Shown one piece after another: positions 1 through 8,065 of a stretch of DNA of 62,907 nucleotides; position 1 is the first letter of the stretch; each line of letters begins with the position of its first letter. The stretch comes from Polynucleobacter sp. GTDB lineage: Bacteria; Pseudomonadota; Gammaproteobacteria; Burkholderiales; Burkholderiaceae. Made by a program: the position numbers and the translations under genes. The stretch is from contig JAUYRJ010000040.1 of assembly GCA_030696845.1 (NCBI GenBank), forward strand, positions 1 to 62,907. Direction: 5' to 3'. A model generated the notes under the pieces. That model was not told the DNA's origin, ran no database searches, and saw only the letters and a list, made by a program, of their open reading frames with translations.

Positions 1-246
1 CTCGACACCATACCCCTCGCAATTCACCCCAGGTAGCTTATCGATTTACCCAACTTAGCGTTGAGGGTGCCCCAATTTTTATCCTTATGGTTCTTGGGGA
101 TTAGAGCTGCGACAGATGCCCAATATTGACTTGCAGGCCCATTGCCTAATGGACTATTACCCAGACGTAGTCGGACGCATTTTGGCGCAATACGAATGCA
201 TGGATTTCTACTAAGATGGATCGTATTCGGAAACGTAGGGAGGTTC

Positions 247-843
247 ATGATGAACGCGCAAGAAAAAGTCCAGCTCGAGCAATTTTTACAGCAGCTTAAC
301 AGCACTGAAGTGCCCCAAAAGGATGGCGAGGCCGATACGCTGATCGCGGCATCCGCAAAACAACAGCCGGATGCCATGTACTTATTAGTGCAACGTGCAA
401 TGGCTTTAGAGATGGCCTTGCAGGTTGCTCAGCGCCAATTAGTAGAGATGCAGGCAAAGGTAGGGGAGGCTAATAAACCCAGCTCCGGCTTTCTGGACAG
501 TATTAATTCGTGGGGCAGGGCGCCCACTGCAACTGTGCGTTCGCCCCAACATGCAGCAGCTCTAGCTAAACAGCCTGCGGGCCCAGCGCAGCCAAGCGCT
601 TGGGGTTCGGGTATGCTCGGCGCGGTGGCGACTACAGCCCTGGGCGTGGTTGCTGGGTCTATGCTCTATCAAGGTATTCAGAGCATGATGAGTCAGGGCG
701 GTACTCCTGAAGGAAGCGGTGCTCTAGATCACTCTAGTGCGCCGAGTGATGCCGGGGAGCAGTTTGCTCAAAATCACGATCTTGGTGCCGCGGATTACGA
801 TGCCGACTTTGGCGGCGATTTTGACAGCGATGGATTCGCTTAA
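247..843 (+). CDS. DUF2076 domain-containing protein
   Basis: The N-terminal ~75 residues match what I know of the DUF2076 family: a short helical region with a conserved QQPDA-YLLVQ segment, followed by a coiled-coil-like stretch. A Pro/Ala/Gln linker then leads to a small hydrophobic Gly/Ala segment near residues 125-145 and an acidic Asp/Gly-rich tail. Function is unknown; the family is sometimes annotated as a periplasmic sensor-like protein, but no signal peptide is seen here. The frame is open from 142, but I choose ATG 247 because GGGAGG sits just upstream and the family usually begins with a M-(N/T)-x-QE segment. It is a lone gene, 63 bases before the VOC gene. Confidence 0.75.
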   Translation: MMNAQEKVQLEQFLQQLNSTEVPQKDGEADTLIAASAKQQPDAMYLLVQRAMALEMALQVAQRQLVEMQAKVGEANKPSSGFLDSINSWGRAPTATVRSPQHAAALAKQPAGPAQPSAWGSGMLGAVATTALGVVAGSMLYQGIQSMMSQGGTPEGSGALDHSSAPSDAGEQFAQNHDLGAADYDADFGGDFDSDGFA

Positions 844-906
844 ATCGACAGTCTAGCTTTTTATAAGGGTTTATGCTGTCAATTCCTTTCTTAAATAGGA
901 AATTCT

Positions 907-1287
907 ATGTTTAGTCACATCATGCTGGGTGCCAACGATTTAGAGGTCTCCAAACAGTTCTATGATGCCGCCTTAGGGGCCTTGGGAGTCCACCCCGGTG
1001 TGTTTAGCCATAATAAGTATTTTTATCGCAGTCCAACGGGTGTATTGGCCATTACAAAACCCATCGATGGAAAAGAGGCAAGCCCAGCTAACGGCGGCAC
1101 TATCGGCTTTACTGCGAAGTCCATTGAAGAAGTGAACGCCTTTCATGCGGCAGGTATTGCTCACGGCGGCATGGTTTGTGAGGGTGAGCCAGGTCATCGG
1201 GATGGTGCTGCTGGACCGATTTACATTGCCTGGCTAAGGGATCCGATTGGCAATAAGATTTGCGCCATGCACCGACTGCCAAAATAA
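907..1287 (+). CDS. VOC family (glyoxalase/bleomycin resistance-like) protein
   Basis: This 126-residue protein has the size and beginning (FSHIMLGANDLEVSKQFYDAAL) of a single-module vicinal-oxygen-chelate protein. The C-terminal strand (YIAWLRDPIGNKICAMH) is the usual end of the fold. Such proteins act as dimers, often with a metal, on small electrophiles or as binding proteins; the substrate cannot be told from sequence. The likely metal ligands are His4 and an acidic residue late in the fold, but this is inference. The start is supported by AGGA about nine bases upstream. It appears to be a single-gene unit. Confidence 0.8.
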   Translation: MFSHIMLGANDLEVSKQFYDAALGALGVHPGVFSHNKYFYRSPTGVLAITKPIDGKEASPANGGTIGFTAKSIEEVNAFHAAGIAHGGMVCEGEPGHRDGAAGPIYIAWLRDPIGNKICAMHRLPK

Positions 1288-1359
1288 GACTGGGACTGGA
1301 GGGCTTCGCAATAGGTAGTGCGCTCCGTTGTTCGGGCCATGCTTATAACTCATCGCATT

Positions 1360-1473
1360 TTAATTCACTGTTTTGATAATCAAGTAGGCGGCCTGCCAGT
1401 CGGTTTGAGCTATTGAAGTCCGGATAAGAAGAGTGGCTTGTGCGATCAGGACTGCAAAAATCAAGTATTTCAT
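1360..1473 (-). CDS. candidate 37-residue secreted/membrane microprotein
   Basis: A short frame on the minus strand starts with MKYLIFAVLIAQATLL, a lysine followed by a hydrophobic stretch, then reads SIAQTDWQAAYLIIK before stopping. This looks like a Sec signal peptide or a single membrane helix. AAAGGA lies at good spacing ahead of the ATG, which argues for translation. It lies 63 bases downstream of another signal-peptide-bearing small gene on the same strand, so the two could be co-transcribed. I do not recognise a family. It is too short for standard gene callers, and it could be chance. Confidence 0.4.
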   Translation of the reverse strand: MKYLIFAVLIAQATLLIRTSIAQTDWQAAYLIIKTVN

Positions 1474-1536
1474 GGATTCCTTTGAGCTAATGCGATTTTA
1501 TTTGACGGTTTAAGAAGATGATCTAAGGTGTTTTAT

Positions 1537-1914
1537 TTAGCGCTTGATTAAAAAGCAGTACGTCTTTTTGGAGTCACCACGCCCCCTTATTTTTTGGCCC
1601 AACTCTTCTGTGCTCTTTATTGTTCGAGCATCAAACTCCTCTTTAGAGATGTATTTATTTTCTAAGTTTTCAGTGTGAATTTTGAGCTCTTGAAAATAAA
1701 AAATACTCTCCTCATCATTTGGGCAGTATTTTTTTATTACCGTATTAAGTTCTTCAAGTAGGGTGGAGTTGCGTAATTTATTGGATTCAGCGACCATCAG
1801 TAAGCGATTTATTTCCTCAATCGATTCTTGATAGCTTCCTGCTTGACTGGAGGCGAAATTGACAGAAGGCACCAGCAAAGTCATTGCAACGATATTTTTT
1901 AATATGAGCTTCAT
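1537..1914 (-). CDS. hypothetical secreted protein
   Basis: A 125-residue protein with a typical Sec signal peptide (MKLILKNIVAMTLLVPSVNFASSQA; cleavage predicted after an Ala near residue 25). The mature part is mostly helical and charged (EEINRLLMVAESNKLR, EELGQKIRGRG) with two cysteines, one near CPNDEE and one near the C-terminus, that might form a disulfide in the periplasm. I do not recognise the family. On its 5' side a TTATTA-N17-TATATT pair could be its promoter. The region is AT-richer than its neighbours, as is common for accessory genes. Confidence 0.55.
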   Translation of the reverse strand: MKLILKNIVAMTLLVPSVNFASSQAGSYQESIEEINRLLMVAESNKLRNSTLLEELNTVIKKYCPNDEESIFYFQELKIHTENLENKYISKEEFDARTIKSTEELGQKIRGRGDSKKTYCFLIKR

Positions 1915-2186
1915 AAATACTTTTAATTAAGATCGTTCAATATAGCGTTGATTCATCATGTTAATAATTAAAAATTGTTAACAAATAGCTCCTTCAGATT
2001 GATCATGTCTCGTAAGGGATGGGCGGCAATAAAAATATCGCTCTGAATCCTGATGCCGTTATCGCTGGCTACCTTGCCTGCTATAAATCGGAAATTAAAT
2101 AAAACAGATTCATGGCCCATGTCAGTAAATGCGTTATAAATACGTACCGCTTTTACATCGACTATGCCATCCAAAACGAAATTGCT

Positions 2187-3515
2187 ATGCCAACTCCAAT
2201 ACCAAAAGAAATCGCGATCATAGGGGATGGCTATGCCGCCGCCGTTATGGCACTGCACTTATTACGCAGGGGCATTTCAGGATCCTCGATAGCGCTGGTT
2301 GGGCCCAGAGTTCCCGGCAAAGGGAATGCGTATTCTTGCGCTAGTTCGTTTTTTCGCCTCAATGTTCGTGAAGATTTGCCGATTATTTTTTCAGAAGACC
2401 CTTTGCACTTTGCGCGGTGGGCTGAAAACAATGTCAACGATCCTGAATCGAAGACGGATGCGGGATACTTTTACCGGCGCCGAGATTTTGGCGACTACGT
2501 CACTCAATTGCTTCAAGGAACCCCGGGTGCAATGCAAATGGAGCATGTGGCGGCTCGAGTGAAGCGGCTACTTCCCGCTGATGGGCATTGGATCATTACG
2601 CTGGAAGATGGAGGCAATCTTTGTGCAAATCAGGTGATTATTGCGACCGGCAATGCGCCACCAGTTTGGCCCTGCGCTGTGACAAGCTCGGTGCAATCGT
2701 CCGCGCGGATGGTGGAAAATCCTTGGCCTGGCAATTATTTAGATGGCATCCCTCGGAACGATCATGTCATCTTGCTTGGCGGCGGTTTAACTGCGCTGGA
2801 TGCAATTAATGCCCTAGCAGGTCAGGACCACCAAGGAATGGTCAGTGTCATTAGTCCGCGCGCCATTTTTCCGCCAGTTCAGGCCTTATGGAAGCGCAGT
2901 AAGCAGCCGCAATTTCCGCAGGATTTAAGTCCAAGGCGTTTAGTGCGCTTTATGCGGAATTATTTACCCCAGGTTTCTACGGATAGCGTGCAGTGGCAAA
3001 GTGCTTGGGAAGAATTAAGGCCTCCTCTGAATGCAGTTTGGCAGCAGTTTTCGCCGCATCAACGACGTAGACTCTTAAAGCGTTTGGGTTGGATTTGGTC
3101 TTTGTATCGTTTTAGGGCCTCACCACAAACTATTGCAGCTTATGAGTGCTTGCGCGCGCGCAATCAGATTCAATTTATTCTGGGGCGCGCTAAGCAAATC
3201 ACGTGCTCTGAATCAAAAGTAAATGTGCTCATGTCGAGTGGCTCGGAGCTTGTGGGTGACTGGATCATCAATTGCACGGGTGTCGGGTCTGATCCTCTGG
3301 CGCATCAATTGATTCAAAGCGGGATTGCTGCGCCGGATGCCTTATTACAGTCCATCGCGGTTGATGCGGATTTGCGAGTTATTAATCCAGATTATCAGTC
3401 GCATCCCAATTTATGGATGATAGGCCCGGCTACGATGGGAAGTTTGGGGGATGTCGTTGCCTCCAGTGCCATAGCCAAGCAGGCGGAACAATTGGCGCAG
3501 GAGATTGCAAAGTAG
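2187..3515 (+). CDS. FAD/NAD(P)-binding protein (NAD_binding_9 / YdhS-like)
   Basis: The N-terminus EIAIIGDGYAAAVMAL is a Rossmann dinucleotide-binding motif of the GxGxxA type. A second nucleotide-binding motif (HVILLGGGLTALDA) lies near residue 195, and the conserved NCTG segment near residue 370 is typical of FAD oxidoreductases. The overall arrangement and length (about 442 residues) fit the FAD-NAD(P)-binding family that includes E. coli YdhS, whose physiological role is poorly known. The frame extends upstream to 2112, but homologues begin close to the Rossmann motif, so ATG 2187 is preferred. No clear Shine-Dalgarno is seen at either start. It is a lone gene next to the minus-strand SRP RNA. 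Confidence 0.7.
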   Translation: MPTPIPKEIAIIGDGYAAAVMALHLLRRGISGSSIALVGPRVPGKGNAYSCASSFFRLNVREDLPIIFSEDPLHFARWAENNVNDPESKTDAGYFYRRRDFGDYVTQLLQGTPGAMQMEHVAARVKRLLPADGHWIITLEDGGNLCANQVIIATGNAPPVWPCAVTSSVQSSARMVENPWPGNYLDGIPRNDHVILLGGGLTALDAINALAGQDHQGMVSVISPRAIFPPVQALWKRSKQPQFPQDLSPRRLVRFMRNYLPQVSTDSVQWQSAWEELRPPLNAVWQQFSPHQRRRLLKRLGWIWSLYRFRASPQTIAAYECLRARNQIQFILGRAKQITCSESKVNVLMSSGSELVGDWIINCTGVGSDPLAHQLIQSGIAAPDALLQSIAVDADLRVINPDYQSHPNLWMIGPATMGSLGDVVASSAIAKQAEQLAQEIAK

Positions 3516-3602
3516 CGTATTTGCAGGGCGAATCGCATTATTCAAAGACTGAGACCCTGAAACTGCTCCAATATCCTTAAAAACCGATGAGGACTGGTAA
3601 AA

Positions 3603-3703
3603 GTGGACGAGCCCGACCCCCGGCACTGGCAGTACTTGGGTTTGGCTGCTTCGTTCCCGACCTGACCAGGTTACCAAGCCACCATGCGAGGAGGCCCGTC
3701 CAC
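3603..3703 (-). ncRNA. ffs: signal recognition particle RNA, small (4.5S) type
   Basis: Read on the minus strand the segment contains the conserved apical SRP hairpin: CCTGGTCAGGTC, then a GGAA-type loop, then GAAGCAGCCA, as in bacterial 4.5S RNA. The ends pair (GTGGAC with GTCCAC) to close the long hairpin, giving about 101 nt. It binds Ffh to deliver signal-peptide-bearing ribosomes to FtsY and SecYEG. The 5' end is only 31 bases from the dnaX start codon, so the two divergent genes share a very short control region; TAAAAT at 3713-3708 is a plausible -10 for ffs. Exact ends are estimated from pairing. Confidence 0.93.
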
Positions 3704-3734
3704 TTTCATTTTAGCCCTTGTTAGAATGGAAGGC

Positions 3735-5396
3735 ATGACAACTCTGGCATTGGCCCGTTCCTGGCGCCCCAAAACCTTCCCTGAACTTTTAGGACAAGAT
3801 CATGTCGTAAAAGCCTTGACCCATGCCCTGGATCAAGGGCGCCTGCACCACGCATGGCTTTTTACGGGAACCCGCGGGGTTGGCAAAACCACCATTGCCC
3901 GAATTCTGGCCAAGGCACTGAATTGCGTTGGTCCTGACGGGCAAGGCAAGATGACTTCAGAGCCCTGCGGAAAATGCCCTGCATGCCTTGAAATTGATGC
4001 TGGCCGCTATGTGGACTACATTGAAATGGATGCCGCCAGTAATCGTGGCGTTGATGAGATGGCGCAGCTATTAGAAAAAGCATCTTATGCCCCTAGTAAT
4101 GGGCGCTACAAGGTCTACATGATTGACGAAGTGCATATGCTGACTAATCATGCCTTTAATGCCATGCTCAAGACGCTTGAAGAGCCGCCAGAGCACGTGA
4201 AGTTCATCTTAGCAACTACGGATCCACAAAAAATTCCGGTGACGATCTTGTCGCGTTGCTTGCAGTTCAATCTCAAGCAAATGCCAGTCCCGCTGATTGT
4301 GGAGCATTTACAAAATGTCTTGGCCGCTGAAAAAGTGGAATCGGAGATTGGTGCGCTGCGCGTGCTTGCGAAAGCCGCTCAAGGGTCGATGCGCGATGCG
4401 CTATCACTAACGGATCAGGCCATTGCTTATGCAGCAGGCACCGTTACCCAAGAGTCGGTGCGCACTATGCTAGGCACCTTGGATGACGCCTACTTAATTA
4501 AAGTGCTGGATGCTCTGGCTAATAAAGATGGTCCAACTTTGGTGGCAGTTGCGCAAGAAATGGGTGAGCGCAGTATGTCATTTTCATTGGCGCTGCAAGA
4601 TTTAGCCAGTCTTATACAAAAAATCGCTGCAGCGCAAGTGGTGCCTGAGTCGGTTTTAGAAGATTGGCCGGAGGCGGCTGAGATACGCCGTTTAGCCGGA
4701 GTTTTCTCGAGGGAAGAAACTCAACTCTTTTATCAAATTGCCATTACCAGTCGGCCCGATTTATCGCTCGCCCCAGATGAGCAAACGGGTTTTTCTATGG
4801 CCTTGCTCCGTATGTTGGCTTTTCGTCCTGGCGGATCTGGTCAAGCTCAGTCTATGGCCAATCCGAGCGCAGCATCTAAGCTTACTGCGCCATCAGGATC
4901 CCGCGCTTCTGCTGCAACCGGCTCTGCCCCCGCTGCGCCTAGCGCGGCAGCGCCCCAATCTGCAGCAACGGTGACTAAGCCAATCGCCCCTGTCCAGCCG
5001 GTAGCGATCAGTAGCGATCGACCCGACTGGCATGCCTTGATGCGCCAGCTGCCAGTGCGTGGGCTGGTTCAGCAACTCGCCCATCAGACGGAACTGCAGG
5101 ATTGGACGGATTCGGCCCAAGCAATTAAAGCAACGGTAGTCACGAGTCTTCCGCAACTCGCTAATGCCGACTGCGTTGGACGATTGAGCGATGCGCTGAG
5201 CACTCATTTTGGAAAGAAAGTGCAGATCGATATTGTGGAGGGGGCGGTGGAAAAGACTGTCGCCAAGATCGACGCTCAAGTGCAGCAAGAGAGTCGCCAA
5301 AATGCGGAAGAACGTATTGCCGCAGACCCATTTGTGCAGCAACTCGAGCGGGAGTTCGGGGCAAAGGTGGTGAGCGGCTCAGTTCGCCCCGTGTGA
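3735..5396 (+). CDS. dnaX: DNA polymerase III subunit tau (DnaX)
   Basis: Clamp-loader ATPase of the replicative polymerase. The N-terminus (LARSWRPKTFPELLGQDHV) is diagnostic; Walker A GTRGVGKT lies at residues 45-52, followed by a four-cysteine zinc module (C-x-n-CGKCPAC), Walker B DEVHML and the SRC arginine-finger motif. Domain III ends near residue 365; an Ala/Pro/Ser-rich linker and a C-terminal polymerase-binding domain follow. At about 553 residues it is shorter than E. coli tau (643). The frame opens at 3684 inside ffs, but ATG 3735 matches family N-termini (alternative ATG 3726). I see no A-AAA-AAG slippery site after domain III, so a separate gamma product is not supported. Heads the dnaX-ybaB-recR group. 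Confidence 0.95.
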   Translation: MTTLALARSWRPKTFPELLGQDHVVKALTHALDQGRLHHAWLFTGTRGVGKTTIARILAKALNCVGPDGQGKMTSEPCGKCPACLEIDAGRYVDYIEMDAASNRGVDEMAQLLEKASYAPSNGRYKVYMIDEVHMLTNHAFNAMLKTLEEPPEHVKFILATTDPQKIPVTILSRCLQFNLKQMPVPLIVEHLQNVLAAEKVESEIGALRVLAKAAQGSMRDALSLTDQAIAYAAGTVTQESVRTMLGTLDDAYLIKVLDALANKDGPTLVAVAQEMGERSMSFSLALQDLASLIQKIAAAQVVPESVLEDWPEAAEIRRLAGVFSREETQLFYQIAITSRPDLSLAPDEQTGFSMALLRMLAFRPGGSGQAQSMANPSAASKLTAPSGSRASAATGSAPAAPSAAAPQSAATVTKPIAPVQPVAISSDRPDWHALMRQLPVRGLVQQLAHQTELQDWTDSAQAIKATVVTSLPQLANADCVGRLSDALSTHFGKKVQIDIVEGAVEKTVAKIDAQVQQESRQNAEERIAADPFVQQLEREFGAKVVSGSVRPV

Positions 5397-5443
5397 TTTT
5401 TTAGTGAAATGTATTCTTAACGCACCCTAAAGAGAGTATTCAG

Positions 5444-5767
5444 ATGATGAAAGGCAATATCGCAGGCCTTATGAAACAGGCCCAGCAGATGCAGGAAAAT
5501 ATGAAGCGTGCCCAGGCTGAGCTTGCTAGTATGGAAGTGACTGGGCAGGCCGGTAGTGGCTTAATTCAGGTGACGGTATCGGGCAAATACGAACTCAAGC
5601 GTGTGCAAATTGCAGATAGCGCGATGGAGGATCGTGAGATGCTAGAGGACCTCTTAGTCGTTGCTTATGCAGATGCCTTTAAACAGGTTGAGGCAGCCAG
5701 TGAGAAACTCATGTCGGGCGCTACCGCTGGTATGCCAATGCCCCCAGGTTTTAAGTTACCGTTTTAA
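5444..5767 (+). CDS. YbaB/EbfC family nucleoid-associated protein
   Basis: This 107-residue protein has the family layout: an N-terminal helix rich in Gln/Met/Lys ([20 protein letters not shown]) and a central strand region ([14 protein letters not shown]). The C-terminus is Gly/Met/Pro-rich ([12 protein letters not shown]). Homologues form tweezer-like dimers that bind DNA with little sequence preference. The position between dnaX and recR is the classical one in proteobacteria. Its stop codon overlaps the recR start (TAATG), indicating translational coupling. AAAGAGAG precedes the start. Confidence 0.95.
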   Translation: MMKGNIAGLMKQAQQMQENMKRAQAELASMEVTGQAGSGLIQVTVSGKYELKRVQIADSAMEDREMLEDLLVVAYADAFKQVEAASEKLMSGATAGMPMPPGFKLPF

Positions 5768-6390
5768 TGGCGCGACATGATGTTCCGCAGGATGCGCTGC
5801 AGCGCCTCGTAGAGGCCTTGCGCGTATTGCCAGGGGTGGGTCCTAAGTCAGCTCAGCGCATGGCTTTTTATTTATTGCAGCATGACCGCAACGGCGCTGC
5901 GCTTTTGGCTCAATCGCTTGGCGAGGCGGTTGAAAAAGTAGGGCACTGTGGCCGCTGCAATACTTTTTCTGAGACGGTGATTTGCGCAACCTGCTCGGAC
6001 GAGCGGCGCGACCCAAGCTTGCTCTGTATTGTTGAAACTCCTGCTGATCAAGTGATGGTAGAGCAGACCCTGAGCTTTAAAGGCAATTACTTTGTACTCA
6101 TGGGCCGCATCTCGCCACTGGATGGTATGGGCCCCAATGAAATTCATTTCGATCGGCTGCTATCCCGAATCGAAAATCCCGATACCGGCCTAGCGGTTCG
6201 GGAAGTGGTTCTGGCAACCAACTTCACAAGCGAAGGGGAGGCAACTGCTCATTACATTGGCGAGGTACTTAAGTCCAAGGGTATTAAAGTCACCCGCATT
6301 GCCAGGGGCATTCCAGTGGGCGGTGAGCTCGAGTATGTTGATGCGGGCACTCTTGCTCGGGCGTTGATGGATCGACGGGCTGTAGGTTAG
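5767..6390 (+). CDS. recR: recombination mediator protein RecR
   Basis: RecR works with RecO (and RecF) to load RecA on SSB-coated gapped DNA. The 207 residues include an N-terminal helix-hairpin-helix ([17 protein letters not shown]), a C4 zinc finger (CGRC near residue 57 and CATC near 72), and a Toprim domain starting at [16 protein letters not shown] with the acidic residues expected. The length equals the usual ~200. The start codon overlaps the ybaB stop by one base. No clear intrinsic terminator follows before the efflux operon control region. Confidence 0.95.
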   Translation: MARHDVPQDALQRLVEALRVLPGVGPKSAQRMAFYLLQHDRNGAALLAQSLGEAVEKVGHCGRCNTFSETVICATCSDERRDPSLLCIVETPADQVMVEQTLSFKGNYFVLMGRISPLDGMGPNEIHFDRLLSRIENPDTGLAVREVVLATNFTSEGEATAHYIGEVLKSKGIKVTRIARGIPVGGELEYVDAGTLARALMDRRAVG

Positions 6391-6534
6391 TCTGTCAAGG
6401 AAGTGAATAATCCTCTAATCCCGACTTTTTTCTGGCTTAAGAATTCTGCGTGATTTTCAGTGGTCTTGGGTGTGTTTATCCATTTGAACTGGAAATCAAT
6501 ACTGTTTTCACCTTCTAGCGTGTCTTTGCACCAT

Positions 6535-6557
6535 ATAATTAATTAACCCTTAATTAT
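6535..6557. promoter_or_regulatory. dyad operator candidate over the efflux operon -10 element
   Basis: A perfect inverted repeat, ATAATTAA-N7-TTAATTAT, overlaps a perfect TATAAT hexamer at 6534-6539 upstream of the outer-membrane efflux gene. No good -35 element is visible at 17±1 bases. The layout (dyad covering -10 and the start site) is typical of a repressor operator, but no regulator gene lies next to the operon, and an AT-rich dyad can arise by chance. Confidence 0.45.
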
Positions 6558-6610
6558 GAAGGGACTTTTCAGACGAGACACTGATAAATAACTATGTGGA
6601 TAAAACTGTA

Positions 6611-8056
6611 ATGCAAGCGCTATATTGCCATCAGACGGCAACTGCCAAAGCGCCATCGTGTTTCTGGCTACTATGCATTTTGCTGTTTAGTTTGTCCGCT
6701 GCCCTTAATGCGCAAGAGCCGCCAAAGCTAGCGCCCCCCGCAACGGTCAAGGTAAGTCCTGCGCCTGCATCGGCTCAAAGCAAAGCGTCGTATTTGAGTC
6801 CGCCTTCTGGAAGTCTGCCTAAAATAGAAATGGATTTACGTCAGCTTTGGTCAGAGCTGAAATTAAACAATCCCCAGCTCGCTGCGTTGCGCGAGTCGTA
6901 TTTGGCCGCCAAAGCCACCGTGCCGCAAATTGCGGCGCCCGCTAATCCACAGGTGGGTTTAGTGTGGTCCGGCATGCCTGCTAACTCGCCATTTGCGTTT
7001 GGGGGCGCAAATGCCCCAACATCCCAATACCCTGGTGGCATCAGTAGCAATAACGCCATATCCATTGCGCAACCTTTTCAGTTTCCCGGGAAGAAGAGTT
7101 TGGCAGCGGATATCGCTGATACCAACGCCGAAGCCTTGCTGGCGCAGAGTGAGTCGACATACTTGCAGCTGGGTTCGCAGCTATCTACCTTGTACTATGG
7201 AGCGTTGGCGGCACAGAAACAACTGCTTGTTTTAAAAGAGTCCGTGCTGCGTCTGGAAATGGTCAAAAACGTTGCTAAAGCACGCTATGCCAATAATGCC
7301 AGCGCATACGTCGAGTTTTTAAATGCGCAAGTCGCCCAAAGTGCGGCAGAGGCAGATCGGTTCGCCTTAGATCGCCAGTTGCAAGTTTCGATTAAAAGCA
7401 TCAATGCTTTAATTGGGCGCCACTCGCGAGAGCAACTGGTTTTACGGGGTGATGTGCGACGAGCCATGAGTGCCGTTCCGACCTTGCTGGAGCTCGAAGA
7501 TTATGCGGAAAGCAGTCATCCCCTTCTGAAAAGCTCAGAGTTGCAATTGGATGCTGCACGTAAAGGGGTAAGTCTTGCTAAAAAAGCATACTTGCCAGAC
7601 TTTCAGGTAACCGGTTCGTCCTATACCCCACGCGGTCCTTTTTCTGCTAACAACGGCGCGCTCTTTTATCAATTCGAGCTTGATATTGTGATTCCACTCT
7701 ATTTTTTTACTAAAGAAAAGTATGGGGTAGAGCAGGCCATGCGCAGTCAAGCATCCGCAGAGGCTGGCAATATCGCCAGTCGCCAGCAAATTGTTCTGGC
7801 TGTAAACGCCGCTTATGCCAATTACGAACAAGCCAAGAATCAAGCGCAGTTTTTGCGAGAACGCCAAGTACCGCAAGCCGATGCTGCTTATAAAGTGGGT
7901 TTAACCCAGTATGCAAATAATGGACAGGGATTTAATGATGTGTTGTTGGCTCAAGCACAGCTTCGCTCACTAGAAATTCAGATGGCGCAAGCCGACAGTA
8001 ATTTATTGCAAAGCCAGGCCGTATTGCTAGTGGCTGCCGGTAAAGAACCATTTTAA
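6611..8056 (+). CDS. TolC-family outer membrane efflux protein
   Basis: Outer-membrane channel component of a tripartite pump. After a signal peptide (hydrophobic CFWLLCILLFSLSAALNA) and a Pro/Ala-rich linker, there are two repeated helical OEP modules: the first around LRESYLAAKATVPQIAAPANPQVG, the second around LKSSELQLDAARKGVSLAKKAYLPDF, each with long amphipathic helices. About 481 residues is normal for the CusC/CzcC group. ATG 6611 is chosen; GTG 6596 is in frame, and neither has a good ribosome-binding site. It is the first gene of a three-gene operon with the adaptor (9 bases downstream) and RND pump. Confidence 0.85.
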   Translation: MQALYCHQTATAKAPSCFWLLCILLFSLSAALNAQEPPKLAPPATVKVSPAPASAQSKASYLSPPSGSLPKIEMDLRQLWSELKLNNPQLAALRESYLAAKATVPQIAAPANPQVGLVWSGMPANSPFAFGGANAPTSQYPGGISSNNAISIAQPFQFPGKKSLAADIADTNAEALLAQSESTYLQLGSQLSTLYYGALAAQKQLLVLKESVLRLEMVKNVAKARYANNASAYVEFLNAQVAQSAAEADRFALDRQLQVSIKSINALIGRHSREQLVLRGDVRRAMSAVPTLLELEDYAESSHPLLKSSELQLDAARKGVSLAKKAYLPDFQVTGSSYTPRGPFSANNGALFYQFELDIVIPLYFFTKEKYGVEQAMRSQASAEAGNIASRQQIVLAVNAAYANYEQAKNQAQFLRERQVPQADAAYKVGLTQYANNGQGFNDVLLAQAQLRSLEIQMAQADSNLLQSQAVLLVAAGKEPF

Positions 8057-8065
8057 GGACATCGC

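Noticed and set aside
24-248. Minus-strand frame of about 74 codons ending in GTLNAKLGKSISYLG at the window edge
   Set aside because: It reads somewhat like protein, but it lacks a ribosome-binding site, its start faces the DUF2076 start codon, and I do not recognise a family. It could be a remnant; homology search would decide.
1968-2258. Minus-strand 96-codon frame overlapping the start of the FAD protein
   Set aside because: Half of it is antisense to the Rossmann-motif coding region, and no ribosome-binding site or known motif is visible.
4612-4650. A-rich run in dnaX (CAA AAA ATC) followed by a stop in the -1 frame, resembling a frameshift site for a gamma subunit
   Set aside because: The heptamer does not have X-XXY-YYZ phasing, and the product would end inside domain III near residue 300, too short for a working clamp-loader subunit.
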